Below are positions 23,909 through 36,236 of a stretch of 64,000 nt of DNA, piece by piece. Both the position numbers and the translations under genes were made by a program. Below the pieces are notes generated by a model. The model ran no database searches and had not been told where the DNA came from. It worked only from the letters and a program-made list of their open reading frames with translations. The DNA comes from Cryptomeria japonica (taxonomy: Eukaryota; Streptophyta; Pinopsida; Cupressales; Cupressaceae): positions 570,357,152 to 570,421,151 of the forward strand of contig NC_081410.1 of the NCBI RefSeq assembly GCF_030272615.1, written 5' to 3'. The number at the start of each line of letters is the position of its first letter. Position 1 is the stretch's first letter.

Positions 23909-23969
23909 ACTGAGCTGATAGAACACAGAGCTCCATTGCATCATCCTTATCCCTGGATAAAGTATGAAG
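23855..23969 (+). repeat. 59-bp tandem duplication at the LINE ORF1/ORF2 junction
   Basis: Copies start at 23855 and 23914, each opening GCTGAT(G/A)GAACACA and ending GGATA(C/A)AGTATGAA. Each copy carries its own ATGA overlap of stop and start. Only the second ATG (23964) leads into the endonuclease. Confidence 0.85.
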
Positions 23970-26900
23970 ATAATTTCATGGAATATTAGAGGGTTGAATG
24001 CCCCCCATAAGTAGGATGTGTTGCGTAATATTGTAAGAGATCATAAACCGGATGTAGTCCTTATTCAGGAAACTAAGTTGTGTAAGGATAAAGTGGAAAG
24101 GATTAGAATTTTCAAAAGTAATGGGGTGATTGGAACAAGTTCGGAGGGTGCCTCTGGAGGTAAAACTATCTTTTGAAATCAAAATACTATTAAAGGTAAG
24201 GAAATTGCTTTAGGGGTTAATAGGACCTCAGTTTTTCTTGAGCATATTAGGGATAACTTTGTATGGGTTATCACTAATATCTATGCGCCTAATTCTAAAG
24301 CTAGAAGAACTAAATTTTGGAGGAGCTTGGCTGAAGATAGACTAAGTTTTGTTGATAAAAGTTTGATGATTATGGGAGATTTCAATACCCCTTTAAAAGA
24401 GGATGAAAAGATGGGACGCCTTCCTTTGCAGTTGGAGGGAAGACAAGACCTAATGGATTTTATTAATGATCAAGCTTTGATGGATGTGGATCTCCAAGGG
24501 GTTAATTACACTTGGACCAATAGAAGAACTGGTTCTAATCTTATTCAAGTCAGGTTGGATAGATCCCTAATTTCTCCCGATGCATCTATCATTAAGATCG
24601 GTTCTGATCACTACCCTATTTTTTTATCTGCCAATTCAACTTCTGCAAAGCAAAATTTCCCTTTTAGATTTGAAAAAGATTGGTTGTCCCACCCATCTTT
24701 GGAATTTTGTGTTGCTGAATGGTGGAATTTGGAGGTTGAGGGAACTTCCTTATTCAGAGTGGCCAAACGGCTTAATATCATCAAAGCCAAAATTAAAACC
24801 TGGAACAAAGAGACTTTTGGAGATATCTTTAAAATGAAAGCTCATATTAAGACAAATATTAAAGAAGTTCAAGATAAAATTTAAGAGGAAGGGCTTTCTG
24901 AGGATTTGAGGAATGTTGAAAATGGGTTGTTGTCCAAATACCATGAAATTATCTCTAATGAAGAAACTTTTTGGAGACAAAGATCAAGAGCGTTGTATTT
25001 GAAGGAAGGTGATAAAAACACCCAATTTTTTCACATGACTGCTCTTAAGCATAGGGCAACCAACAGGATTTCCAGTTTATCCTACAATAGGGGGATTTTA
25101 TCAGATGAAAATGAAATAAGAAAGGAAGCTAAGGATTTATTTAGTAATCTTTTGGGAGGTGAGGACGTTCTAGATATCAGAAATCAAGAACTTCTAGCTC
25201 AAGCTATCCCTTCCATTTTAAATGAGGATGACAACAAAAATCTTTCTCGGATCCCTTTGAATCAGGAAATCAAAAAGGTTGTGTTTTCCTTTCTTGGAGA
25301 CAAGTCTCCTGGTCCAGATGGATTCCCTATGTTCTTCTTCCAAAAATTTTGGCATATTGTGGAGATTGATATTTGTAATGGAGTTAAAGAATTATTTGGT
25401 TCAAGGCGGCTTCTAAAAGAACTCAATGCTACCTTTATCGTTCTTATTCCTAAGATCTTTGGACCTTACTCTCTCAGTAATTTCAGACCTATCAGTCTAT
25501 GTAATTCTATTTACAAGATTATATCTAAGGTTCTTACTTCTAGAATGTTGGATATTCTCCCCTGCATTATTTCAGCTTAGCAGAATGGTTTTGTTCCTGA
25601 CAGATAGATTTTGGATTCTATCATTTGTGTTCATGTGAATATTCATTCTTTAACTACTGCTAAAAAACAAGGCTTTTTTCTTAAGTTGGACATGTCTAAG
25701 GCCCATGACAGAGTGAACTGGCAATTCCTTTTCAGAATTATGAAATCTTTTGGGTTTGGGGAAAAGGTGATTCAACTTTGTTCTTAGTTGACTAGAACTT
25801 CAACCTTTCCTATTATTCTTAATGGATCCCCTTCCAGTTTGTTCAAAAGTTCTAGAGGCCTAAGACAAGGGGATCCCATCTCTCCTATCTTGTTTACTAT
25901 TTTGGCTGAAAGTTTGGGTAGATTTATTATGAGAAGTGTGGAAGAAGGGAAACTCAAAGGCCTTAAACCTTCATCTTCCAACCTAACCTGTACTCATGAA
26001 CAGTTTGTTGATGATTCTATCACTATGGGAGAAGCTACCATAAGGGAAGGGAGAAACATGAAGAGTGTTATGGATTCCTATGAAGCTGCTTCTGTTCAAA
26101 AAATAAATTGGGATAAGAGTTCTTTGTTGTTCATCAATACCCCAGTGGATAGACAAAGAAGGATCGAAAGAATCCTTGGATGTAAAATTGTTGAGTTCCC
26201 TTCAACTTATCTAGGTCTCCCTCTATGATTAAAGCCTTTGAAGAATTTCTAGATGAAGTTGGTTGATAGATTCAATTCCAAACTGGCTGGATGGAAAGGA
26301 GCCCTCCTTAGCCAAGTGGGTAAGGTGATGTTGCTTAAAGATACCCTTCAAAATTTGCCTATTTATGCCCTTAGTCTGTTCAAAATCCCCAGGAAGTTTG
26401 CTGAGGCCATTGAAAGAATTCAAACAAAATTCTTATAGTTAAGAGTGGAAGATAAAAATAGAATCCCCCTTATTGCATGGAATAATATTTGTACTCCTAA
26501 GGCTTTTGGGGGTTTGGGATTAAGGAACATTATAACTATGAATAATGCCTTGTTAGCTAAACGAATTTGGAGAATGAAAGGGGAGGAAAGGGAATGGAAT
26601 TTAATTTAGAAAAAGAAATATCTTTACATGAAACCATCTGAGGAAGAATTTATGGAAAATTGTTTTTTTGTGGAAGGCTCTGCAATTTGGAATGTAGTTC
26701 AAACGGCTAAAGCTTGGGTTGTAGCTGGAAGAAAGTGGAAATTGGGGATTGGGAGAATTATTAGATTCTAGGAGGATAGATGGCTAATGGCTAAACTGCT
26801 GGAGGAAATCCCCATTCTTAAGGAATGGAAAGATTGATTCAAAAGTAGGTATGGAGTCTTTGTTAGAGACTACTGGAGAAATGGGAAGTGGATTGAGTTT

Positions 26901-28018
26901 AGCTAGCTTTGTCTGGGATTAAAGTTTTTAGAGATCTTGCTTTCTTCTAAAATTTTTATGAACAATTGTGAGGATTGTTTGATTTGAAGGGAAACTTCTT
27001 ATGGGAAATATTTTGTGTCTTCAGTGGTGTCTATCCACAACAAACTTCCAGAAGAGATCCCTTTGTGGGCTAAAGTGTGGATAAAGAAGCTGACGCCCAA
27101 AATTAATATCTTCTTTTGGATTTTTATCCAAAATAAGGTGCTAACTCTTGATAATCTCCATAAGCGTGGATTTTTTTTCCTAACAGGTGCTCTCTTTGCT
27201 ACAAGGAGGAGGAGTCTTCTTGTCATATTCTCTACTAGTGTATTTTTAGTCAGGAAATTTGGAATATTATTTTTAGTAGGTTGAAGTTGAGCTGGGTTTT
27301 CTCGAACTCTCTTGAAGAGTTTTAGCAGCAATGGTATTGCCCTAGTTCCAATTCTAAGAATGTTGAGATTTAGAAACTAACTCTCCCTATTATCATATGG
27401 AACATCTGGAAGGAGTGCAACAACAAGATTTTTAGGGATAAAAGTGTGAACCCTGAAGTGGTGGTGGATAAAATCCATAGAGGGATCTTTGAATGTTTAT
27501 ATGGAATTGATAATGGTTTAGCTGCTAAAGAAGACTTTAATGAAAGTTGGATCCTCTTCAATAACAAAAACAATAAGGATAAGGGTAGGGATGGTCTTTT
27601 CTGGTGCTTTCCTTCACAGGGATGGATTAAGGCCAACTTTGATGGGGCTTCTAAGGGAAATCCTGGGAAAGCTAGTTATGGGGGCATTGTCAGGAATTTT
27701 GCTGGAAGTTGCCTTGTGGTTGTTGCTGGCCCTTTGGGTAACCAAACTAGTCATTATGTTGAAGCCTCGGTGGCTCTAAATACTTTGATTATAGCAAAAA
27801 ATCTCAATCATGATAATATATGGTTGGAGGGAGACTCACTTAACATTATTGAATGCCTTAAGGGAGAAATTGAGCTTTCATGGACTACAGAAAATATTAT
27901 TTTTAAAGCTAGAGAAATTATTTCAAGCTTTAAATCAATTATTATTGAACATGCTTTTAGGGAAAAAGATGTCATAGCAGATGGTCTAGCGAACCTTGGC
28001 GTAATTTCCGAAGCTTAA
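23964..28018 (+). pseudogene. LINE ORF2: endonuclease, reverse transcriptase and RNase H
   Basis: ATG 23964 begins KIISWNIRGLN, the usual start of a plant L1 APE-type endonuclease. QETK follows near 24070, NIYAPNSK near 24280 and MGDFNTPL near 24375. The reverse transcriptase includes DKSPGPDGFPMFFFQKFW (about 25300), SNFRPISLCNSIYKII, LDMSKAHDRVNW and a catalytic box FVDD at 26004 (usually FADD). A zf-RVT-like WIKKLTPKINIFFWIF lies near 27083. The RNase H domain has FDGASKGNPGKASYGGIV at 27638 and the acidic residue in WLEGDSLNII. At least eight stops are scattered through it, and there is a frameshift near 24890. It is dead in cis. Confidence 0.88.
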
Positions 28019-29702
28019 AGTATATGGAATGGGGAAGTTAACATTGATTTTAATATTAAAGAACTCATTAGAAAGGATATATTTATGGGGAAAGATGGAT
28101 CGCACGTTAATCATGGAAGTATTAATGATTAATCTTCAAATTTTTAGAAAGGTGATGATGGCATGTCAAAATGGCAGAGTCCTAAACAAGAATATTAATT
28201 TTTCACATGCCAAAAAGTTGAGTGTCATTTGGAAGAAAGCTCTGAATTTGCAGAAGAAGAGAAATTGTAAAATGAACTCTAAAATGGGGGGGATCTAAGA
28301 AGAGAGGAACCTGATAATATTTCCAGATGGCAGGAGATGCCTAAGGTTTGGACAAAGCTAGAGAAAGGATTCATGACGCATTTCATGGAAAAATTGGTCG
28401 ACTATGATAAAGGAAGAGTAAACTTAGTGGTCACCAAAGTTACTGAAAACTAGATAATTACCTCCTTCAAAATTCATGGTGTTAGGTTTACGCCGGATGC
28501 GGACCTCATTTCGACAGTCACAGGTATGCCCCATTCTAGTCTTAACTTCTTTAGAGACTTGAAAGTGTCTAATAATGTAGTTAAGATTTTTCTGCGTAAA
28601 GAGGAGAGAGCAAAATTAGGAAAAGCTAGGGGGGGTATTATGATGCTTCTAATATCAAGAAAATCTTGGGTTGTGTGCTTAATGCAATTATGGAATATAT
28701 TACTATGGAGGGTCATTTCACCAGGGTCCACACATACCATTTTGTGCTTTTAAATCACTTTAGACATGAGAAGAGGATTTCTCTGCCCTATTACCTTTCC
28801 AGGTCTCTATCGTGGTCTCTGAATAAGCATAGCAAGAACCCTTCTTCGCCTATGCTTCATTAAGGCCTTATTTTGCTCATTTATGAGCATTGCAAGATTG
28901 TGGTTATCCAGGAAAACAAGAGGTTGTCGATGTCTTTGGGGAAAGGAAAGAGGAAGATTGAGGAAGGTGGGCCTAGCAAGGATGAGTTGACACAGAGAAA
29001 AAAGGGTAAAAAAGCCACTATGGAGAAAATTCAAGAGGACATGGGTACACAAAAGGATACAGAGGTTGATCCTAAGGACATGGGAAAAGATGGAAGTGAG
29101 ATGGAGACTGATGATTCTAACAGAGAGGAGAGCTGGAAAGAAGAGGACTTGGGGGAAGAGGAAGGAGGAGCTGAGGATGTTTCTGATCAGAATAGCCCTA
29201 CCCACAGTGTGAGTATTGGTAATGTTAACAGCCAGCCAATGGAGGAGCAGGACAATCAGATTATTAAGGAGGAAAGGGAAATGGAAATTGAGCAGGAGAA
29301 GGATAAGGAGGAAATGAGCAAGGATTGGGATAAAGCTGGAGATGAGATTATTCTGGATAAACTAAAAAACTAGTCTGAGGCTCGAATGGGTTTTGATAGG
29401 TGGGTATATGAAAGAATCAAGAATCTAGAAAAAATTGATTAGAAGCAAGAAGAGAAGGGAAAGAAAGTTGAAAGTAACCAGGAGTAGCAGAAAAAGGGTA
29501 TGGAGGAAAAAGTGGAGAAGCTGGAAGCTTAGATTAGTAAACTAGAGCAAGGAAAAGCAACCATGAAAAAAATTTTGGTTATGATTCTGGATATCCTTAC
29601 CTCTGTGACTAAGAATATAGAGGAAATTGCCAGGTTCCTTGATGGCTCCAGCACTTCCAAACCTATTGTGGACCTAAATATTGATGAGGATGCTATTGAG
29701 GC

Positions 29703-30483
29703 TATTGGCATATGGACACTCCAATGAGACATTGAAGGTGATTAAAGGTTTTGTCATTGATGGCAACCTTACAATCCTATGGCACCAGCAAGGCACCTCA
29801 CCAGCATTAGCAGAACACACTCAATACACCGGCACCAGAACAAGAAAAGGAAGTATATCGCCACAGAGGCCGACAGGATTTTGTTATAATATATTTTGTT
29901 TATTATTTAATAAAATTTGTAAGCCAACTCAATATCATTGAAAAATGACTTAGATATATAAGAAGTCATTGTAGGACATTTTGTAAGATGTAGAAAAATA
30001 TTATAAGGCGAAATTAGGCAGACCTCTTATGTGAAATATAGGTTAAGGGGTATATGTAAAGAACAGAGCAGAAATCAGTACTGAATCTGGCATTGAAGAT
30101 GCTATTGTAAAGCAGTACAAGATATTGGATTTGTATAATCCACATTGTAAGTCAGTGAGACTTCCCATTGAGCAGTGAGCTCTAGGCAAGTGGCCTTCCT
30201 GCATGTGCAGGCCCCTATTGTAAGTAATATTCTCTTATTGGCCAGTAAGATAATATTGTGGGTCACAAATCCCACCGAGGTTTTTCCCACAATGGGTTTC
30301 CTCATTAAATCATTGTGTTATGGTGTGCTTTTCATGTGGATGTTCTTAATTCTGTTTATTATATTATTTCTTGCATACCGGTACACTGTTATAATATGTT
30401 CTGCATGTTGTAATATAAGAAATTCCAATAACCAGTTAGATACTGATTCACCCCCCCTCTCAGTATCTGTGGGAATCCTAACA
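29703..30483 (+). repeat. Element A 5' LTR
   Basis: It begins TATTGGCATATGGACACTCC and ends GGGAATCCTAACA. The 3' LTR begins TGTTGG instead. Most visible differences from the 3' LTR are G to A or C to T changes (CCGG to CCAG), as expected from deamination of methylated cytosines. Confidence 0.92.
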
Positions 30484-30485
30484 AT

Positions 30486-30497
30486 TGGTATCATAGC
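30486..30497 (+). other. Primer-binding site of element A (tRNA-Met type)
   Basis: TGGTATCATAGC starts three bases after the LTR and matches the plant initiator tRNA-Met site TGGTATCAGAGC with one change. Confidence 0.85.
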
Positions 30498-30554
30498 TTG
30501 GTCCTCTATTTTCAGAAGCTTAACAGCTTGAGGAAGATCTTGACACCGGTAAAG

Positions 30555-31556
30555 ATGGAAAATTTGATGAAGCAACTTGAAGCAGCTCTCTCAGACTATG
30601 ATACAGAGAAATTGAAAAACATCAAACTTGAAGATGATCTAAAGGTAGCTCAGGATATCATTCAGGCACTTCAAGAAAATCTCACCACTGCAAGAAACAA
30701 GAGAAGAGAACTTTGTGAAAAGATGCAATTTGAGAATGATGAAAAGGAAACTCTAAATGATATGATAGGAAAGCTGAAGCAAGAGAACATGACAACAAAG
30801 AATGAGATGTAGGATATGACCATGAGATTTTGCAAAGAAATTGAAGATAGGAAGAAGAATGAAGAAGAATTGACCAGAAGACTAAGTGATGCAGCAAATG
30901 AGAATACTAGACTTAGCTATGAAAATGACCTATTAAAGATAGATCTGATGCATACACAAAATGACTCAAATGAACTAATGAGACAGAAAGAGATGTTACA
31001 AAGAGAACTGGATATTGCAAATCAGCACAAAGATAAACTCAAGAAAAGCTCAAATGAACTTGGTGACTTGTTGAAGATTCAAAAACCTAATGGTGATACT
31101 TGTGGAATTGACTTTGAAGTTGGTGAAAGCTCCGGTACTACAAACACTCAAGATCATAGCAAACCGGTAAGACAACCTAATGCTTACAAATTCAATGGCA
31201 AATGCTTCAATTGCAATAAGTATGGGCATAGAGGAAATCAATGTAGATCTAGAAGCTATCAGAACATCAACACACCCACCGGTCAATGTTCAAAATGCAA
31301 CAAGGTTGGTCACAACTCTGAAAATTGTAGAATGAATGTGAGATGTTATGTTTGTGGAAGATATGGACACTTATCTAATCAATGTAGAACTCAAACTGAC
31401 ATAGGCTATGGGAAAGCTATTCAGAAAAACAATGTAACTTGTTATGCATGTAACAAGATTGGGCATATTGCAAAATTCTGCAGAAGCAAAGGAAAACCGG
31501 TAGACAACAAAGGTGCTAGCTTGAAAGGGAAAGAAAAAGTTGAAGAGGTAAAGTAG
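30555..31556 (+). pseudogene. Element A Gag: coiled coil plus four CCHC knuckles
   Basis: The start MENLMKQLEAALSDYDTEKL at 30555 is supported by the identical start in B. About 170 residues of heptad-like, Lys/Glu-rich coiled coil follow. Four CCHC knuckles come next: CFNCNKYGHRGNQC (31203), CSKCNKVGHNSENC (31287), CYVCGRYGHLSNQC (31344) and CYACNKIGHIAKFC (31440). An in-frame TAG at 30810 and a TAG at 31554, which is a Gln codon in B, disrupt it. The protein would assemble particles around element RNA. It has no protease domain, so any maturation would depend on another element. Confidence 0.85.
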
Positions 31557-32017
31557 GAATTCTCAAAACAATGGATTAGAAAAGCACTTCTAAATGTTGG
31601 GAATACTCCTCCACCGGTAGAATCAATTAACACCCCACTGGCAGAATAGAGTATTATTGTACTAGTAGGACAGAGTAGTACTCCACCAACAGGAAGTTCT
31701 TCATCGAATTGAAGAAAGCCTCCTTGAGGGTTTGGAAAATCAAATGACACATGTGCTATTATTCCCTCAGTTAAAAATGAGAAGTTGAAAGATACTCATA
31801 TACCAGCAGACATGTTAAAGTTATTACTTAACTAGCATACATTTAATGTGATAGATGGCAAATAAAGGTTATAAAGTTATGGTTTTGGGTCCATTTCACT
31901 TCACCGAAATTTCAAACCTACGAAGAGCGCGAAGATTCCGAGCTAAGGCATTTCGAGAAAAAAGCAAGAACACTCCAAGCAATCATCCATCCTAAAGGTA
32001 GTAAAAGGTATTTTCTC

Positions 32018-35000
32018 ATGGCATCCACCTATGCAATTGAATATGTAGCAAACCCTACTATTGTAGAAATTATAAAAAAACCTAGGCCCGTATTTCAAAT
32101 AATTCCCAAAGTAGCAAAGAAAGATGATGCTATAGGTGCTTTTTCTCAAATTCCTAAGGGAGTTGTTTAAGCTAAAGACCCAGGAATTTACATTCATTGC
32201 AACATTGAGGAACTAGGAGATGAAGAGATTAAGACAATGTTTAAAACTGTGATGTGTGATGAATTTGGCAATATCAAAGATGAACACAAGATCATTGAAA
32301 CCCTAGGATTCATAGAGATCCTTAGCATTCCTGAATTTCCCAAGGATGTTATTAGGACAGTCTTAAGTAGGGTGCATGGAGAATTTTTCTGGCTAGATAC
32401 AATGCACAAAATCACTAAGGAAGCTGTGAAAGCTGTCACAGGGTGCTACATCTGATAAAAGGTCCCTAAGAGTAAATGATGTAATAGACATTAATGTAAG
32501 GTTTGTTAGCATGATATTAGGGTATAAGGCAACTCATGCAAACCGACTCAACTCAGTTTCAAGCTTGTGCATTAAAAGTGCTTATGACATGATCACTGAT
32601 AATGTAAAGATTGATGTATGTGAGTGGTTGAAAGATGAATTAATTGACAACCTTGGAAAGATCAAGAAAGATAAGAAAGGAACTTTTAAGTTTGGAAATC
32701 TGCTAGTATGCCTAATGCTACACATATGCAAACAAGTTCCCAGTATAGGCTATAAAGAACTTGGCTATGATATACCGATAGGTAAACAGTTAACAAAACT
32801 ATTCAATAATATGGGAGAAGACAAGGAACATAATATAAATGACTTTTTCCAAGCATTTAAGGCCAAAATGAAGAAGAGAATCAGACTATCACAAAAGATG
32901 GTTGACAAATACAAGAAGGAAATTTATTTTGTGATTAAGAAAGATGAGATTTGGATGAAAGAAGTCATCCCTAGGACTGTTTGGGTAACAGAGATGGGCT
33001 ATGAGACAGATGATCTGATCATTGAAACATATGCCAAAGCACTTCTAGAAGCCCCTAAAGAACCTAAGGAAGAAGTATTTGGTAATGCAGAAACTATTGA
33101 AAGCCAAATACAATCCAAGAAAAGAGTGAAAAATGTTGAGGCAACAGTAAGAAGAGGTTCCATACAAGCAAAGGCCATCAAAGAAGATGTGTTAAAACAA
33201 ATTGGCATAACAGAGGATGAGTTAGCAACTCTACAACCTGAAACTCACCTATCACCAGTAGGTACTTCTTCGGAGAATGACATGCCTACAAATTTCAAGA
33301 GAGTTTTAAGGAAAAGAGATCCCTCACCGGCAACCACACCCTCACCTAGGAGGACAAGACAAAAACAACAAGCAGTAAGATCTTCGGTAAGAAAGGCTAC
33401 ACCAAAGAAGAAGAAACTGACACCCAAAAGGAAGAAAAGGACAAACAAGGACTTGGCCCCTCTTGATATATTGTTAAATGAAATTACATAGGAAGGAAAA
33501 TTAAAGAATATAGAGAAAATATATGACACTTTAACAGTTGATGAAAGAGAACAAGTTGAAAATAGTGTTATATTGCATATGGACATGTATAAGAAATATT
33601 TGATGGAAGTAGCAAATGAAATTCCAGTTGAACTATTTAAAAGGATAGAAGCAAGAAGATTAGCAGTAGTAGAACTTGACAAGAAAATCAAGATAGAAAA
33701 ACTACTTGTTGTATACCCGGTAAACTCACCCAAGGAAATTGATGATTTAATTGTTGAAGCCAACCGGTCAGTCTTTTCTACTAGCACACCGGCACATTGC
33801 ATTAATGGTTGGAAGAGTAGAAGAGGTGAATAAAGAAATAGAGAATGCATGGGACATATTCCTAGTGGAAAAAGAAAAACAAGAAGAATACATGAGTCCC
33901 AGACCAATAAAGGTATATCAGAAGGTAAAAGACAAGGGTAAAGGTATAGTTGGTGGACCACCTTGCATCAAAGTCAAAGACAACATACCCCCACCTCCTT
34001 TGATTACTCCATCGGTAACAACAATGGTAACTACTACAAAAGATCAACCGATAGCTAAAAGTATGGATATAGAGGATGTCAATCCTAATCCTGAAGTATT
34101 ATATATAGTAGATGTTGATACACAAAAGATCAACATTGTGGTAGATCAAGACACCACTGGTAAAATTGAAATGGCCAATGAGCCATCGGTAGCTGAGCAG
34201 AGAGATAACACCCAAAAGGAACCAATAGATGACAAAGGGAAAGAAGTTGAAACTTAGACTAAGACAGAGCAACAAATAGAGCAACCGGCAAAGCAACAAA
34301 CTGAAACACCATTTGAGACACAAACAGAGCAAAAGGCTCTAAAACAGGAACAAAAAGAAACAGTGCCACCAGCAACTGGAGAAGTACAAAAACCATTGCT
34401 TAAAGAAATCCAAACACAAACAAACCTACCAGAGGTCAAAACAAGCTTGGTTACTTCCACCACCAGCAGTATTCGAAATGTAAGTTCATCATCAAGATTT
34501 AAAGCAACAAATGTGACTGAAGTACTCTTAGATTCAATTAAGAGGATAACAGATTGCAGTTCTCAAGCCTATAAGGCTATAGATGATACTATACCAATTT
34601 TGAAGGTAATTGTAGCTAACTATAATATAGACAATAAAGATTCTTTAGGACAACTTGATACATTGTGTAAATACATCACAAAAAACATTGAGAAAATAAA
34701 GGAAGAAACACTGAGGGATAAAATGGAAATTGAAAAGAAATTCTTTGATAAGCAAATAAAGAAGTGTAACAAAGATTTTGACACACTTCTACCGGAACTT
34801 TGCAACTCTTTGGAGGAGTTAAAAACTCTATATAAAGACACCTATAAGACAAACCAGTTACTATAGATATAGACAAAAAGATGAGTAAGATACAGGATGA
34901 AATCAATAAACTTGCAGATAATTTTGTCAACTCACCTAATACACTATCAGCTTTTGAGCAACAAATAACAAATTTTGAGGATGAATTATTAAAATTAGAA

Positions 35001-35291
35001 AGAGAAAAGGAGAGAATAGTTGATAAAGCAAAAATCTTAAGGCTAAGACTGAGTCCAAGATTGGACTATCTAGCATCACTACGGAAGGACATATCTGAGA
35101 CACTTATACAGGGATAGAGGACACTGGCGGAACACTTGCAGCTACTCACCGGTACAGTCCAAAGGACAGAGATAGCTATCAGAGATAATAAAAAGTTTAT
35201 GGAGAGTATAAACTTAATTTTTGGCAGAATTATTTCAAATTGTAACTACTCAGTTACAAGGTTGAAACTACAAACTCTACTGACATCTTGA
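32018..35291 (+). pseudogene. Element A cargo ORF, ~1,090 codons, unknown function
   Basis: It starts MASTYAIEYVANPTIVEI at 32018. An N-terminal block (about 400 residues) contains VHGEFFWLDTMHKITKEAV and KGTFKFGNLLVCLMLHICK. A basic stretch near 33360-33450 (TPKKKKLTPKRKKRTN) could be a nuclear signal. A Pro/Thr/Glu-rich linker and a coiled-coil C-terminus (34500-35200) follow. TAA 32168, a deletion with frameshift near 32453, TAG 33489, a frameshift near 33780, TAG 34255, TAG 34864 and TAG 35115 break it. The longer copy in B shows the intended layout. I see no catalytic motif, signal peptide or membrane segment, so an Env or pol role is not supported. Confidence 0.75.
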
Positions 35292-35440
35292 CAACCTTTG
35301 TCATTGATGCCAAAGGGGGAGTAGAGGTATGAGAAAATTCAAAACACTATAGGAATCATATGCTCAGGGGGAGCACACATTTTTGGTAACATCTTTAGAT
35401 AACACTTTTTTGAAATTTCTCATGAGTGTTGCCATCAATG

Positions 35441-35454
35441 CCAAAGGGGGAGAT
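35441..35454 (+). other. Polypurine tract of element A
   Basis: The CCAAAGGGGGAGAT run abuts the 3' LTR. A second copy in the same setting (TGATGCCAAAGGGGGAG) lies at about 35307-35323. Confidence 0.85.
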
Positions 35455-36236
35455 TGTTGGCATATGGACACTCCAATGAGACATTGAAGGTGATTGAAGG
35501 TTTTTTCATTGATGGAAACCTTACAATCCTATGGCACTGGCAAGGCACCTCACCGGCATCAGCAGAACACACTCAGTACACCGGCACCGGCACAAGAAAA
35601 GGAAGTATACCGCCACAGAGGCCGACAGGATTTTGTTATAATATATTTTGTTTATTATTTAATAAACTTTGTAAGCCGACTCAATATCATTGAAAAATGA
35701 CTTATATATATAAGAAGTCATTGTAGGACATTTTGTAAGATGTAAAAAAATATTATAAGGCAAAATTAGGCAGACCTATTATGCGAAATATAGGTTAAGG
35801 GGTATATGTAAAGAACAGAGCAGAAATCGGTACTGAATCTGGCATTGAAGATGCTATTGTAAAGCAGTACAAGATATTGGATTTGTATAATCCACATTGT
35901 AAGTCAGTGAGACTTCCCATTGAGCAGTGAGCTCTAGGCAAGTGGCCTTCCTGCATGTGCAGGCCCCTATTGTAAGTAATATTCTCTTATTGGCTAGTAA
36001 GATAATATTGTAGGTCACAAATCCCATCGAGGTTTTTCCCACTCCAGGTTTCCTCGTTAAATCATTGTGTTATGGTGTGCTTTTCATGTGGATGTTCTTA
36101 ATTCTGTTTATTATATTATTTCTTGCATACCGGTACACTGTTATAATATGTTCTGCATGTTTTAAGATAAGAAATTCCAATAACCGGTTAGATACTGATT
36201 CACCCCCCCCTCTTAGTATCTATGGGAATCCTAACA
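35455..36236 (+). repeat. Element A 3' LTR
   Basis: It runs from TGTTGGCATATGGACACTCC to GGGAATCCTAACA and is followed by GAGGC. The C-rich run CACCCCCCCCTCTTAG near its end is shared with E1, B and E3. Confidence 0.93.

Larger units (their letters stand above)
29703..36236 (+). mobile_element. Element A: pol-less LTR retrotransposon with cargo ORF
   Basis: It has LTRs of 781 and 782 bases, a GAGGC duplication (29698-29702 and 36237-36241), a tRNA-Met primer site and a polypurine tract. The interior has gag (30555) and a 1.1-kcodon cargo ORF (32018-35291) and nothing from pol. The same family occurs as B at 43194-49689 on the other strand and, more diverged, as C at the right end. A sits inside the LINE's third ORF and so is the youngest layer of the nest. 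Confidence 0.92.
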
